Positions 26,942 through 36,767 of a stretch of DNA of 64,000 nt are shown here, piece by piece (the first letter of the stretch is position 1; the number at the start of each line of letters is the position of its first letter). This DNA comes from Psychroflexus salarius (GTDB taxonomy: Bacteria; Bacteroidota; Bacteroidia; Flavobacteriales; Flavobacteriaceae). The notes beneath the pieces were generated by a model, which searched no databases, was not told the DNA's origin, and worked only from the letters and a program-made list of their open reading frames with translations. The translations under genes were made by a program, and so were the position numbers. The stretch lies in the NCBI RefSeq assembly GCF_900129035.1, contig NZ_FQTW01000003.1:1-64000 (forward strand). Direction: 5' to 3'.

Positions 26942-26966
26942 TCTGTGTGGTTAATATACAGGTGAA

Positions 26967-27887
26967 TTAGTACTTGATTTTTTCATTTTTATCCCATATA
27001 CCCCAATAAGCACCAACTTCACCTTCGTCACCAACTTTCCAAGACTCATCAAAAGATGAAAAGTAAAAGCTTTCTATGCCAGCTTGTTGACACCAGTTTT
27101 GAGTATTGATAAAATATTTTAAAAAATTAATGTCTGAAGGCTGTGCGCTTCCTAAACTTTCTCCTTTACTTGGCCATCCGGTTTCTGTGATAATAACCTT
27201 TTTACCTTTTGCAGCGCCTAAAGCCTGACCAAACATTTGCTGCATGTGCGTTAAAGCATAATCAATATGGCAACTTTCCCAAAAAGGGTAACAATTGGCT
27301 AAAATTACATCGCACAAATCTGTTAGGTCTGGATGTACCGTAAATTCGTAATAAGCATCTACATAGCCGACTGGGATGTTTTTAGGGATAGCAGCACGAA
27401 CTTCACGAATATATGTTTTTAATTGTTCTAAAGGAATATCATTTCTGTAAAGCACTTCATTACCTACAGCTGCAATGTCAACCAAGCCATTATTAGATAA
27501 TTCTATTAAAGCATTTAATTCTTGTCTATTTTTTTTGGGGTCATCACCAATCCAAGCGCCTACAAGTGTTTTTATGCCTTCTTCTTTAGCGGCCTGAGGC
27601 ACAAACTCGTTCCCTTCAATACATGAAAAAGAACGCACCCACTTTGTATAAGGTTTAAGAATTTTCATGCGTCTTCTTACCTGTTCGAGGGTAATATGAT
27701 CACCTGGCTCTTGACCATCTTCATACATGCTAAAACAAATACCGTGCATACCTTTAGAAAGTATATTCTTAAAAATAGCTTTCAGGTCTTGAACATCGCT
27801 ATCTTCTGGGATAAAGCTTTGGTGCTGAATAGAAGCTAAAAAAGCCTCTTGCTTTGGTGTTAATAGTTGATCTTTTCTATATGACAT
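26967..27887 (-). CDS. GH17-family beta-1,3-glucanase-like enzyme, cytoplasmic
   Basis: This 306-residue protein has the GH17 TIM barrel. The acid/base Glu is in VGNEVL (about residue 144) and the nucleophile Glu is in TETGWPSKG (about residue 233). It has no signal peptide, so it should act in the cytosol on imported oligosaccharides. It is closely similar along its whole length to the C-terminal domain of the fusion gene three bases upstream, for example the shared PYTKWVRSFSC. The pair looks like a tandem duplication. GH17 enzymes of this kind may hydrolyse or transglycosylate short beta-1,3-glucans. Confidence 0.85.
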   Translation of the reverse strand: MSYRKDQLLTPKQEAFLASIQHQSFIPEDSDVQDLKAIFKNILSKGMHGICFSMYEDGQEPGDHITLEQVRRRMKILKPYTKWVRSFSCIEGNEFVPQAAKEEGIKTLVGAWIGDDPKKNRQELNALIELSNNGLVDIAAVGNEVLYRNDIPLEQLKTYIREVRAAIPKNIPVGYVDAYYEFTVHPDLTDLCDVILANCYPFWESCHIDYALTHMQQMFGQALGAAKGKKVIITETGWPSKGESLGSAQPSDINFLKYFINTQNWCQQAGIESFYFSSFDESWKVGDEGEVGAYWGIWDKNEKIKY

Positions 27888-27890
27888 AGG

Positions 27891-30389
27891 TTACTTAAAT
27901 TTTAGTTTTTCTTTTTCGTTCCAAATACCCCAACGTTGACCAACATCACCTTCATGATAGATTTTCCATGATTCATCAAAGGAAGAGAAATAGAACATAG
28001 GAATATCTTCTTTATTTGACCAATGTTGAACGTTTATAAAATACTTCATTGCATTAACTTTTGAAGGTTCTGCGTTTTCTGTACACTCTCCATCACTTGG
28101 CCAACCTGTTTCAGAAATAATAACAGGTTTCCCTTTTGCTCGTATTTCTATTAATCTATACATGTATCTTAGATAAGCTGTTGAAACATCAATATCTGCA
28201 CCTTCCCAAAACGGATAACAGTTAATTAAGATAACATCTGATGCCTCAATTAGGGCAGGATGTTGGTCAAAAATATAGTAAGCGTCTACATAGGCTACAG
28301 GAATTCCTTTTGGAATTAAACTTTTTACACGCTTGAGATAATCTATAACTTCTTCAACAGAAAGCTCGCTGCGAAGTAATACTTCGTTACCAACAACAGC
28401 AATATCTACCATGCCAGCTTGAGCAAGTGAGACTAATTTTTTAATTTCGGCTTCATTATTTTGCTTATCATTACTGATCCATGCACCTACAACGGTTTGT
28501 AGGTTATTATTTTTTGCAAATTGTGGAATATATTCATTACCATTAGTACAAGAGAACGAACGCACCCATTTAGTATAAGGTTTAATGATACGCATCCTTC
28601 TAGATATTTGTTCTTCTGTAAGCTTATCGGTTAAATCTTGTCCTTCTTCATAAGGACTGAAACAAATACCGTGTAAACCTTTTTTTAAGGTTGCAGCAAA
28701 TAACGCTTTAATTTCTCTGGGGGATTTTTGTACAAAGTCTAAATCATATTCTCGTTCTGGTTGAAGATTAAGCCCTTCAAAAGAGAAATTTTTATGAGCC
28801 AAGTAGCCACTTGATGATATAACTTTGGGTTTAACTTTTCTTCGTTTTAACTCTTTGCCAATTTCATTTACGCGCTTTTCGTCTAAATTGTAACTCCACA
28901 TCACAATAAAAGCAATAGCTGCTGTACCTGCAGGGACAATGATATCTGCAATTCTGAGATTAGTCATGGTTTCAATTGTTTGCACATCTGCATCAGGAAC
29001 AAAACCAACAATACTTAAAATCACACCGCTTAAGACCAATGCTATTGATTGACCTAATTTAACCATCAACCAATAAATTGCACCAAAGGTTCCTTCTTTT
29101 CTTGGCAAGCCATTTTCTAATTCGTCTAAATCACAAACATCAGCCGTCATAGACATCATCAGTGTAAATAAACCACCCATACCAAAAGCAAACAGAGGAA
29201 TTGGTAAAAAAATAAGCCATGGCACACCATCCTCAACATTAATCGTAAACCAGCTAGCGCCGATACGCTCTAAATAGGGATTTAAAAAGTTAAAAATTGT
29301 ACCTAGTCCTTCTGTTAATGATTGCCCTAAAGCCGTTTCGTTAAATTGTGCATTCAATTCTACATCAAATCCCCACCATTTGAGCACATACCCAACAATA
29401 GATAAAAAGGTAGAAAGTAAGAAGGCATTACGCTTACCGATTTTAGTAGCGATTTTAGAAATGATAGGAATTACAATAAATGCTGTTATGATAGCATTTA
29501 TGGTATTGAACCAAGCTGGCCAAGTTCCAGCCATATCATAGCTGCCATTATACATATAAAACACAATAATGAAGACACCAAAGGCAGCAACCAATTGAAA
29601 ACCATTAAAAACTAAAAAGGTAGCGCCGCAAAGCTTCATAAATGGTTTATTTTTTGAAACTTGCAGAATACCTTCCCAGAGTTTTTTTAAGTTTTTGGCT
29701 AATGTTTTAAAGCTAATTCGTTCTCGATCCTCCATTTCGCCTGCATCCATACCTTTACAAAACAGCGATGGTAAAACTCCAAAAATAATGGTCATACTAC
29801 CAACAATTAGCGCCATTGTTCTTACACCTTCAGGTTTAGTGCTAAAGGTTTCTGTATCTGGAATAATAACATAAAGCCATGGTACAATCATCCAAGCAAT
29901 TTGCCCCATAGTATTAGAAAAAGCCATTAACCTTGTTCGCTCGTGGTAATCTGGTGTCATTTCATACCCCAAACCAACTAACGGTGTGGCAAACATGGTA
30001 TTTCCAATTAAAAAAAGCAGCTGAAGAATCATGACATGCCAAATAATATAAGACTCAGAAGCATTATCATCTAACTGCCACATTAAAAAAAATAAAATTC
30101 CGCTTAAAATTGAACCAAAAAATATGTAAGGTCTACGTCTTCCCCATCTAGATTTTGTATTATCGGTTATAAAGCCCATAATGGGATCGGTAATCGCATC
30201 AAAGACTCTGGGTAAACCACCTAACAAACCAGCCCATAAGGGATCAACTCCCCAAGCTGTTAGTAAAAAAAACTGAATAAAAACACCTAAGGTACCTGGC
30301 AAGACATTTAAAATAAAATGTCCTGCACCAAAGGCCGCTTTTTGTCCTACAGGTACTTTTGCTTCAGCAGGTGTGATTTTATCAGACAT
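27891..30389 (-). CDS. MFS/GPH sugar transporter fused to a GH17 domain
   Basis: The 832-residue protein joins two activities. Residues 1 to about 505 form an MFS carrier of the glycoside-pentoside-hexuronide (GPH) type. It has about 12 membrane segments, the GGLPRVFDAITDPIMG motif near residue 42 and an RRRPYI loop near residue 85. After a basic linker, residues about 545-832 form a GH17 barrel with Glu in VGNEVLLR (about 668) and SETGWPSDG (about 757). GPH carriers have both ends in the cytosol, so the hydrolase domain would sit at the exit of the transporter (inference). It lies in an operon with a free GH17, GH30 and the phosphorylase. Confidence 0.88.
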   Translation of the reverse strand: MSDKITPAEAKVPVGQKAAFGAGHFILNVLPGTLGVFIQFFLLTAWGVDPLWAGLLGGLPRVFDAITDPIMGFITDNTKSRWGRRRPYIFFGSILSGILFFLMWQLDDNASESYIIWHVMILQLLFLIGNTMFATPLVGLGYEMTPDYHERTRLMAFSNTMGQIAWMIVPWLYVIIPDTETFSTKPEGVRTMALIVGSMTIIFGVLPSLFCKGMDAGEMEDRERISFKTLAKNLKKLWEGILQVSKNKPFMKLCGATFLVFNGFQLVAAFGVFIIVFYMYNGSYDMAGTWPAWFNTINAIITAFIVIPIISKIATKIGKRNAFLLSTFLSIVGYVLKWWGFDVELNAQFNETALGQSLTEGLGTIFNFLNPYLERIGASWFTINVEDGVPWLIFLPIPLFAFGMGGLFTLMMSMTADVCDLDELENGLPRKEGTFGAIYWLMVKLGQSIALVLSGVILSIVGFVPDADVQTIETMTNLRIADIIVPAGTAAIAFIVMWSYNLDEKRVNEIGKELKRRKVKPKVISSSGYLAHKNFSFEGLNLQPEREYDLDFVQKSPREIKALFAATLKKGLHGICFSPYEEGQDLTDKLTEEQISRRMRIIKPYTKWVRSFSCTNGNEYIPQFAKNNNLQTVVGAWISNDKQNNEAEIKKLVSLAQAGMVDIAVVGNEVLLRSELSVEEVIDYLKRVKSLIPKGIPVAYVDAYYIFDQHPALIEASDVILINCYPFWEGADIDVSTAYLRYMYRLIEIRAKGKPVIISETGWPSDGECTENAEPSKVNAMKYFINVQHWSNKEDIPMFYFSSFDESWKIYHEGDVGQRWGIWNEKEKLKFK

Positions 30390-30400
30390 GATTTACTTTT

Positions 30401-31906
30401 TTAATTAGCAATATTGATGGTTTGAATCGCTTGTGGACTAATAGAGATTGTTTTAGTTAGTTCACCTAGTTGAAGTTTAAATACTTTCTCCTCTTGAGAT
30501 GGGTTAAATACAATTGCAATATGATTTCCATCCGGATTGGTAGCAGCTGTAACTTGTAAATCTTTATCAGTAGATTCAAAATCGATACGTTTTGCACCTG
30601 GACGAACATATCTACTAAAGTGTGCCATCGTGTAATAAAGCGGTGTAAAATAAACTTCATCTTGGTCTGGATCTACAATTACAGGTGCAACACACCAGTT
30701 TTTAAACCAGTTGGGACCTCCTTGACGATCGAGAACCATATTCCAATCTACCCAACCATCTACCCAATTATTCATACAGCCGATAATATCTCTAGCATAC
30801 CGGTAAACTGGTCTATATTTAGGGTGCAAGTATTTTTGGTCTTCAGGTGCCCAATCCCAACCCCAATCGGTGGCTTCTTTTCTCCAGTACCAATCGTCTT
30901 CTTGCCAAACGGGAACTTGTGCATCTACACAAGCTTCAGTTTCAATTAAGTACTTATCAGGTGCTTTGTTGTGAGCGTATTGTAGATCTTCTGCAAAAAT
31001 TTTATACGTACTTTCATACCAGTGTACAGCAGTGCCATCAAAATATTTTGCGTTAGCTTCATTTTTATACATGACATCTACCCATTCTTTTAAGCCAGCT
31101 CTGTTTTGGTCGTAACCTAAAATCTTCAAATATCCTTTTCCATCTTTTTCCAGCTTTGGCCCTAAGTGTTCTCTTACAAATTTGGTCATTTCTTCGGGTG
31201 TGTAATGCATACTTTCCCAATTATTCCCATTACCATGAGGCTCATTTTCAACGGTAAATCCCCAAAGATTTATTCCTTCAGCTTTATAGGCATCAACGTA
31301 TTTTGAGAAGAATAACGCCCAAGTGTCGTAATATTCAGGCTTTAATTTACCACCAACCCAATCGTTGTTGGTCTTCATCCAAGGTGGCGCCGTCCAAGGT
31401 GATGCAAATAATTTAAAACCGTTTTCAGATGCTGCCATGGCATCTTTAATCATAGGTATTAAATCGGGTTGATCTTCTTTAATAGAAAAATGCTTTAAAT
31501 TTTTATCGCCTTCTACTGGTGCATAAGAATATTGGCTTAAAGAGAAATCACAAGAATTCATATGTGTTCTCATCAATGAATACTTTGCGCCACTATCAGC
31601 AAAATAAGCATCAATAATTTTTTTTCGATTTGCTGGGCTCAATTGATTTAGCAAATAAGCTGAAGACTCTGTGAATGCGCCACCAAATCCCGTAAATGTT
31701 TGAAAGGTTTTTTGGGGATTTAGAGTAATGATTGCTTTAGGTTCGACCGTGTTAAATGAGTCGATTTTAGTCAGTTGATGCCCATTTCTAGATGTTTCAA
31801 CAACCTCAACTTTTAAGTCATTTGATTTATTTTCATTTGTGCTTTTACAAGAACTGGCCATTATTATCACAAATAGATTTAAAATTAAGATGATCAATCG
31901 TTTCAT
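30401..31906 (-). CDS. GH30-family beta-1,6-glucanase-type lipoprotein
   Basis: This 501-residue lipoprotein has lipobox MASSC (Cys at about residue 20). It carries a GH30 TIM barrel with a C-terminal beta-sandwich. The acid/base Glu is in TVENEPHG (about residue 222) and the nucleophile is in LIETEAC (about residue 322); FTGFGGAFTESSAYLL near residue 72 is the family start. GH30 members in laminarin loci cut beta-1,6-glucosidic branches; glucosylceramidase-type annotation is common but less likely here. It acts outside the cytosol, on the surface or in the periplasm. Confidence 0.9.
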   Translation of the reverse strand: MKRLIILILNLFVIIMASSCKSTNENKSNDLKVEVVETSRNGHQLTKIDSFNTVEPKAIITLNPQKTFQTFTGFGGAFTESSAYLLNQLSPANRKKIIDAYFADSGAKYSLMRTHMNSCDFSLSQYSYAPVEGDKNLKHFSIKEDQPDLIPMIKDAMAASENGFKLFASPWTAPPWMKTNNDWVGGKLKPEYYDTWALFFSKYVDAYKAEGINLWGFTVENEPHGNGNNWESMHYTPEEMTKFVREHLGPKLEKDGKGYLKILGYDQNRAGLKEWVDVMYKNEANAKYFDGTAVHWYESTYKIFAEDLQYAHNKAPDKYLIETEACVDAQVPVWQEDDWYWRKEATDWGWDWAPEDQKYLHPKYRPVYRYARDIIGCMNNWVDGWVDWNMVLDRQGGPNWFKNWCVAPVIVDPDQDEVYFTPLYYTMAHFSRYVRPGAKRIDFESTDKDLQVTAATNPDGNHIAIVFNPSQEEKVFKLQLGELTKTISISPQAIQTINIAN

Positions 31907-31930
31907 AAGTTCTGTATTTCATGATTAGTT

Positions 31931-33217
31931 TTAATGATTGAGATTAATTTCATTTTTAACTGGTGGTATTAAAACATCCAGAAGAAGGTCGGTTTTTTCA
32001 CCATTATAGGTCTTTTCTATTGGGTTTCCGTCTCGGGTTAAGCCTTTAAATGTCTTCTGGCCTACTTCATCCCAAAGTGCGTATTTGGCCTTTCCATCAA
32101 CTGTAAAAAGTCCAAAATGGTTTTCAGAATCTAATGGGTTATGAGCTGCTTTCCAAGGTTCATCAAATGCTTCAAAGTAAAAGCACTTTATTTTGTTTTG
32201 CGTTGCCCATTCTCTCATTTTATGATAATACAAGGCTTGTTTGTACTCATCTGTAGCTTTTGAGCCATGTTCGCCATAAAACCCGTTAGAAAAGCTTGCC
32301 CAACCTGTTTCACCAATGTGAACAGGTTTATTGATACCTAGACTTTTCATATAACTTACAACACTATCATACTGAGATATGGCATAGCTTAAAGAGCGAT
32401 TCATCACTTTATCTAACTTTTCTGTATTACTTAGTTGTTGTTCTTTTGGCAGAACACCCCAAAAAACAGGGTTGTAATGGGTATCATGCATTGGGTAAGT
32501 ATGAATTGACAAGTAGTCTACACTTTTAATCAATTCATTTAGTTCTGGTGTATGATATTGACTTTCGCCACCACCCCAAGAAGCAAAATTATCTGAGCTG
32601 GTAATCCAAAGGTCTTGGTCTAGTTTTCCTGCTTGTTTTAATTCTTGTAAATAATTAACCCATTTTAAAATAATATGAGGTTGCACAAAATAAGCTGTAG
32701 CCCATTTTACCATGGCTTCATTACCAACCGCTACTATTTTTACAATATCTGGATAGGAGTTGGCTAGCTCTACAGCGCGATTAATTTCTGCTTCGTTATA
32801 CTCACTTTCCTCGTTGTGGTTTAGCGGTAACTCTGTCCAAGCATTTTTGCAATCTATCCAAGCGCCTAACATCACATACATCTCAAAATCAGGGTTGTTT
32901 TGCTTCAATTCATGGATAGCTTTTAAAATATTGGCGGCATGAGGTAAACGCACGTTGTATGTTCTTAAAACACGAATTCCCAAGGCGTGCATAATCTTTA
33001 AATCGTCTTTGAGCTGATTTAAAGTTGGTTGGTTATTGCGTGTTTTTGAACGGTAACCACCATAAGAAATGGCTAAATATTCAGGTTTACTGAGGATTTC
33101 TTTCGCGGTTAAATTGTGGTTATTTTGCATTTTTTCATTCTCTTTTTGAGATGGTTGACATGAGGCCAATAACTGAAGGCTTATAACTAAAAAAATGTTT
33201 GCTATTGACTTCATCAT
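31931..33217 (-). CDS. GH17-family beta-1,3-glucanase-like lipoprotein
   Basis: This is a 428-residue GH17 enzyme with a lipoprotein signal (lipobox LLASC, Cys about residue 19). Catalytic Glu residues are in AVGNEAM (about 165) and HIGETGWAS (about 304). It differs clearly from the two cytoplasmic GH17 copies and carries insertions around the active site, so it probably acts on longer chains outside the cytosol. It lies 6 bases after the phosphorylase gene and 24 bases before GH30, in one operon. Confidence 0.87.
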   Translation of the reverse strand: MMKSIANIFLVISLQLLASCQPSQKENEKMQNNHNLTAKEILSKPEYLAISYGGYRSKTRNNQPTLNQLKDDLKIMHALGIRVLRTYNVRLPHAANILKAIHELKQNNPDFEMYVMLGAWIDCKNAWTELPLNHNEESEYNEAEINRAVELANSYPDIVKIVAVGNEAMVKWATAYFVQPHIILKWVNYLQELKQAGKLDQDLWITSSDNFASWGGGESQYHTPELNELIKSVDYLSIHTYPMHDTHYNPVFWGVLPKEQQLSNTEKLDKVMNRSLSYAISQYDSVVSYMKSLGINKPVHIGETGWASFSNGFYGEHGSKATDEYKQALYYHKMREWATQNKIKCFYFEAFDEPWKAAHNPLDSENHFGLFTVDGKAKYALWDEVGQKTFKGLTRDGNPIEKTYNGEKTDLLLDVLIPPVKNEINLNH

Positions 33218-33223
33218 GACATT

Positions 33224-36200
33224 TTATTTTAGAATAGACGCCTTAAGGCTAACATGAATGGTTTTAATTTTTCCAGACCGACTAAAAACTTTCTGAGCTA
33301 AAGTGCTTGTTAATTCTAGGCCTTCAATTTGTAATGAATCAGCATTATATAATTCGACTTTTATTTCATTTTGAGTTGAAATGTTATAAATAATCGGAAC
33401 TTGACAGAATGTAAATCCTAATGAATTTTCATTTAAATGAATTTGATGTTTTTGATTATTGACATCTACATATCTGAAAATATGCGTTTCATCTAAAAAC
33501 TCAGATTTTCTTAATAAATGGGGTTTAAATTGAAGCTTTCCTTTTGTAATGTTCACACCCAATTCGCCAAATCGGCTTAAAATATCTTCTTTTACTTGAC
33601 CTGTCATTCCCGGTTGTTGTGCTCCTTTTCCTAATGGTGTATGCGAATAGGGATCAGTTGGGAAAGCGCCATATAATTTTGGAGTTTTATGAACGCCGAT
33701 ACCTTCATTAATTTCGTAATAATGCTCTAATAATCGTCCAACAGTTTCAGCAGATTCGTTGGTGTTAATAGCTTGTAAACAAGTTTCTAATACCGCTAAT
33801 TGTAGTTTTGAAACCATGTGCCAATAAATTGATCCTAAACCTTCATAGCCATAAAATGTTCCTGAACGGCCAGTAAAAGCCTTATGGTTAAAAACTTCTT
33901 CATAAATTTTAAGAATATGATCTTCTTCTTGTTGCGCTAATGCTGAATAAGTTTCATCTTCTAAAGATTGTAAAGCTTCTTTTAATTTTTTTGAATTATT
34001 GAAATTAGCATTGAAATGATAATTCCCTTCGACGTCTTTTTCAATAATTTCTTTATGGCCATCTTTTACTAGTTGTTGAAGTAATACAGAAGAATTAACT
34101 GAAGTTTCTGGAACATGATTACGGTCTAAAAAGCCTTTTAAGGATTTGTTTGGATAGAGTAAATAACTGTACTGGTCTTGCCTAAACAAATCGCTGTTTT
34201 TAAGCGCATCTAATAATACAAGCGACTGCTTCGCGTCTAGGTAGCCAGAACTTAATACCGCAACCTGACCTTCTAACATTTCAGATAGGTAATCGATAGT
34301 AATTTTGTTGCCATCTATGGTCATTAAGTTATATGCATGATATAAATGATCAGTACGCTTGTTTACCTCAATAGCCTGTTCTATGTAGTTAAGGCTTGTA
34401 CTTATAAATTGCTTAATTGCTTCTGCCGAAACTTTAGTTTTATGACCTGACAGTCCAGATTTATAGACTTCACATCTGTATAAACTAGCAGCATGACCAA
34501 GTTCATCTAAAACTTCTTTTCGCTGAACATCTGAGAATGTCCCTTTTGTTAAATCTTGATATCGCTTAAAAGTGGTATGCATTTTAGAGAACATCTCGGC
34601 CAACTCTTCTGAAATTTCATAAGTTTCAGACACATCAACCTCATCAATAACAGACTTAAAAAAAGCTAAAAAGCGTCTCAGGTAAAATAATGTTACCATA
34701 GAAACACCATTACCCACTAAAGCATTGTTGGCATCGTTCCATTCTGGTCTCTGGGTATTTATCCAAATACCTGCTTCAGGAATAAAGTTTGAAAGTTTAG
34801 CTAAGGTCGTCGCTAAAATTTTCTCTATGAAGTTAACATGAATAATCTCACCATTTTTATTTTCTAGTAAAGCACCATCAGCCCCGATTTTGCTGCGCTT
34901 ACTTCTAATTTGAGCATCAGATTTATGGTCAAATTCTATGGTATCTTTAGGATCTTTTAAAATGTCTTCATAAGACTTGATTTTGTAAGGCACATTGGCA
35001 TATACAAACTGAGACTTATTAAATAATTGAGATAAACTTTTCGGTTTATAATCTTCACAAAACTCTAAAAATTTCAATAAGTAGATGATTTGGTGATCGC
35101 CCCAATAACCAATATAAGACCATGGATCGTCTGGTTCTATAGTTTCCCAATCAAAGCCATCTTTAGTAACGCGATACGGATTGTAGCCATCAAAAGTTGT
35201 TGCATTTAAAAATTTATAGATCATGCTTTCAATAAACTCCGGATAAGCATAGGCTAAGCTTTCCCAGTTTTGGAAAATATCACGCCAATTACCTTCATAA
35301 TCTAAGATTTTACGGCCTTGATCGTCTTTGGTATTAATGGAGAATTGATTCCAAGGTCGGCTAGGATCACCATGTCTACGGCTAAATTTTAGCGGTAAAT
35401 ATTCTATTGAAAGGCGGGAAAAATCTGTATTATTTAATTTTTCAGCTAATCCTTTTAAGTCATTTAAACTGAAAACCTTTGGAAGTGCATTGAGTTCATT
35501 TTTATAGGTTTGAGCTAGAGGTTTATTTGCTTTATTTAGATAATTTTTAAAATCTTGACTTTCAATTTGATAATTGTTATCAAAAATACCACCGCGCATA
35601 ATATTGAACATGGTGTTAGAATAATGCCGTATATCTCTTAGATTATCGTTAGAACGTTGCAGACCATCGGCGGCGCCATTAAGTTGCATTAATTTTTCAG
35701 TGCCTAGCTCAATATCATTTTGAATTAGTTCAGCTAGGTTAGTTTGTTTTAGATCTTGTTGAAGTTGAATAACTGCAGAATGATTATAGTTAACATCAGC
35801 TACAATAAACCAAGAGGTTTGTTCTTGCGTGTCTAGTTGAAGTGTTTTATTAATAAAAAACGCGCCTTTTTCAGCTTTTACGTCGGTTTCTTGTGAAATT
35901 TGTTGTCCTGCTCTAAACTTTTCAAGCTGTAAGGATGAAAGTAGATAAGTTGGATTTTCTAAGCCTAAAGACCATACAACATTAGCTTTTAAAGCTTCAC
36001 TAGGTTCTGCTTTATCTACTGGAACGGCACTGAGTGCAAAAATCCCTAAACCGTTAACCGTATCAAGTTCGCTTCGTTTATAAGCATCAACTAAGTTACT
36101 GCTTTGAGTTTGCAAATCTGGAACTACACCAGCTGGTAGTACATTCTGCAGTCCATCTAAGATTTCAATTTTTACGGGTTTTTGATTTAGGTTTTTAATT

Positions 36201-36676
36201 TCGACCTGTTTTACAAAACCAAAGCGATCGCTTGTTGACCAACGATAAGAATAACTTAGGTTTAAACTGTGATTAATTTCTTCGAAGACCAGTTTGTCAC
36301 CATAAATGTTTTTGTAGATATTACGAGTAATTTCGTATTGCTCTACAAAACGGTTTGAAAAAGGTTCCCAAAAATTTAAATCGCCATTTAAGTGAACTTT
36401 AAAAATTGATTTGCTTCCCGTATAGTGTGCAGATTCAGTGATTTTATCATCGGTATAATACGGAAAAAGCGCAAATTCTGAATTTCGTCTTCCAGCTGTT
36501 AAACCGCCATTACTTGAAATAAACATCCAGTGATTAGAGTCGCTTACAATGCTCATGAAAAATGGTCGCATGGCATCGATATTTGAAATTTTTAAAAATT
36601 TTTCGCCATTTAACCTTACTTGTTCTAAATCACTAGTTTTAGACGTTTTATTGTCTAGTATCTTGTCTTGAATCAT
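33224..36676 (-). CDS. GH149-type beta-1,3-oligoglucan phosphorylase
   Basis: This large cytoplasmic protein (1150 residues from the ATG at 36676) resembles GH94/GT36-type phosphorylases. Its length and its place beside GH16/17/30 fit GH149, whose members reversibly phosphorolyse beta-1,3-glucan oligosaccharides to glucose 1-phosphate. An N-terminal beta-sandwich (about 1-350) is followed by an alpha/alpha barrel. The candidate catalytic Asp is in RPEWNDANN (about residue 648), and WGDHQIIYLLKF and the late GLGSIYWHMVS are also visible. It has no signal peptide. An upstream TTG would start inside a hairpin and is rejected. Family assignment is from memory. Confidence 0.8.
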   Translation of the reverse strand: MIQDKILDNKTSKTSDLEQVRLNGEKFLKISNIDAMRPFFMSIVSDSNHWMFISSNGGLTAGRRNSEFALFPYYTDDKITESAHYTGSKSIFKVHLNGDLNFWEPFSNRFVEQYEITRNIYKNIYGDKLVFEEINHSLNLSYSYRWSTSDRFGFVKQVEIKNLNQKPVKIEILDGLQNVLPAGVVPDLQTQSSNLVDAYKRSELDTVNGLGIFALSAVPVDKAEPSEALKANVVWSLGLENPTYLLSSLQLEKFRAGQQISQETDVKAEKGAFFINKTLQLDTQEQTSWFIVADVNYNHSAVIQLQQDLKQTNLAELIQNDIELGTEKLMQLNGAADGLQRSNDNLRDIRHYSNTMFNIMRGGIFDNNYQIESQDFKNYLNKANKPLAQTYKNELNALPKVFSLNDLKGLAEKLNNTDFSRLSIEYLPLKFSRRHGDPSRPWNQFSINTKDDQGRKILDYEGNWRDIFQNWESLAYAYPEFIESMIYKFLNATTFDGYNPYRVTKDGFDWETIEPDDPWSYIGYWGDHQIIYLLKFLEFCEDYKPKSLSQLFNKSQFVYANVPYKIKSYEDILKDPKDTIEFDHKSDAQIRSKRSKIGADGALLENKNGEIIHVNFIEKILATTLAKLSNFIPEAGIWINTQRPEWNDANNALVGNGVSMVTLFYLRRFLAFFKSVIDEVDVSETYEISEELAEMFSKMHTTFKRYQDLTKGTFSDVQRKEVLDELGHAASLYRCEVYKSGLSGHKTKVSAEAIKQFISTSLNYIEQAIEVNKRTDHLYHAYNLMTIDGNKITIDYLSEMLEGQVAVLSSGYLDAKQSLVLLDALKNSDLFRQDQYSYLLYPNKSLKGFLDRNHVPETSVNSSVLLQQLVKDGHKEIIEKDVEGNYHFNANFNNSKKLKEALQSLEDETYSALAQQEEDHILKIYEEVFNHKAFTGRSGTFYGYEGLGSIYWHMVSKLQLAVLETCLQAINTNESAETVGRLLEHYYEINEGIGVHKTPKLYGAFPTDPYSHTPLGKGAQQPGMTGQVKEDILSRFGELGVNITKGKLQFKPHLLRKSEFLDETHIFRYVDVNNQKHQIHLNENSLGFTFCQVPIIYNISTQNEIKVELYNADSLQIEGLELTSTLAQKVFSRSGKIKTIHVSLKASILK

Positions 36677-36715
36677 TTTTATATTGTTTGTTTCTTTATT
36701 TTGGGCCTTATTAAT

Positions 36716-36748
36716 AAAAAGCGGCAAGATTTCAGGTTACCGCTTTTT
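36716..36748 (-). terminator. Hairpin between GH16 and the phosphorylase gene
   Basis: AAAAAGCGGCAA (36716-36727) and TTACCGCTTTTT (36737-36748) form a 12-bp stem with one G-U pair and a 9-base loop. A and T runs lie on both sides. On the minus strand it would terminate part of the operon transcript before the intracellular genes. Confidence 0.65.
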
Positions 36749-36767
36749 TTAAGCCTTAATTTGAATC

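Noticed and set aside
36676-36727. A TTG start at 36727 for the phosphorylase gene.
   Set aside because: It lies inside a hairpin arm and adds 17 residues unlike an N-terminus. The ATG at 36676 is preferred.
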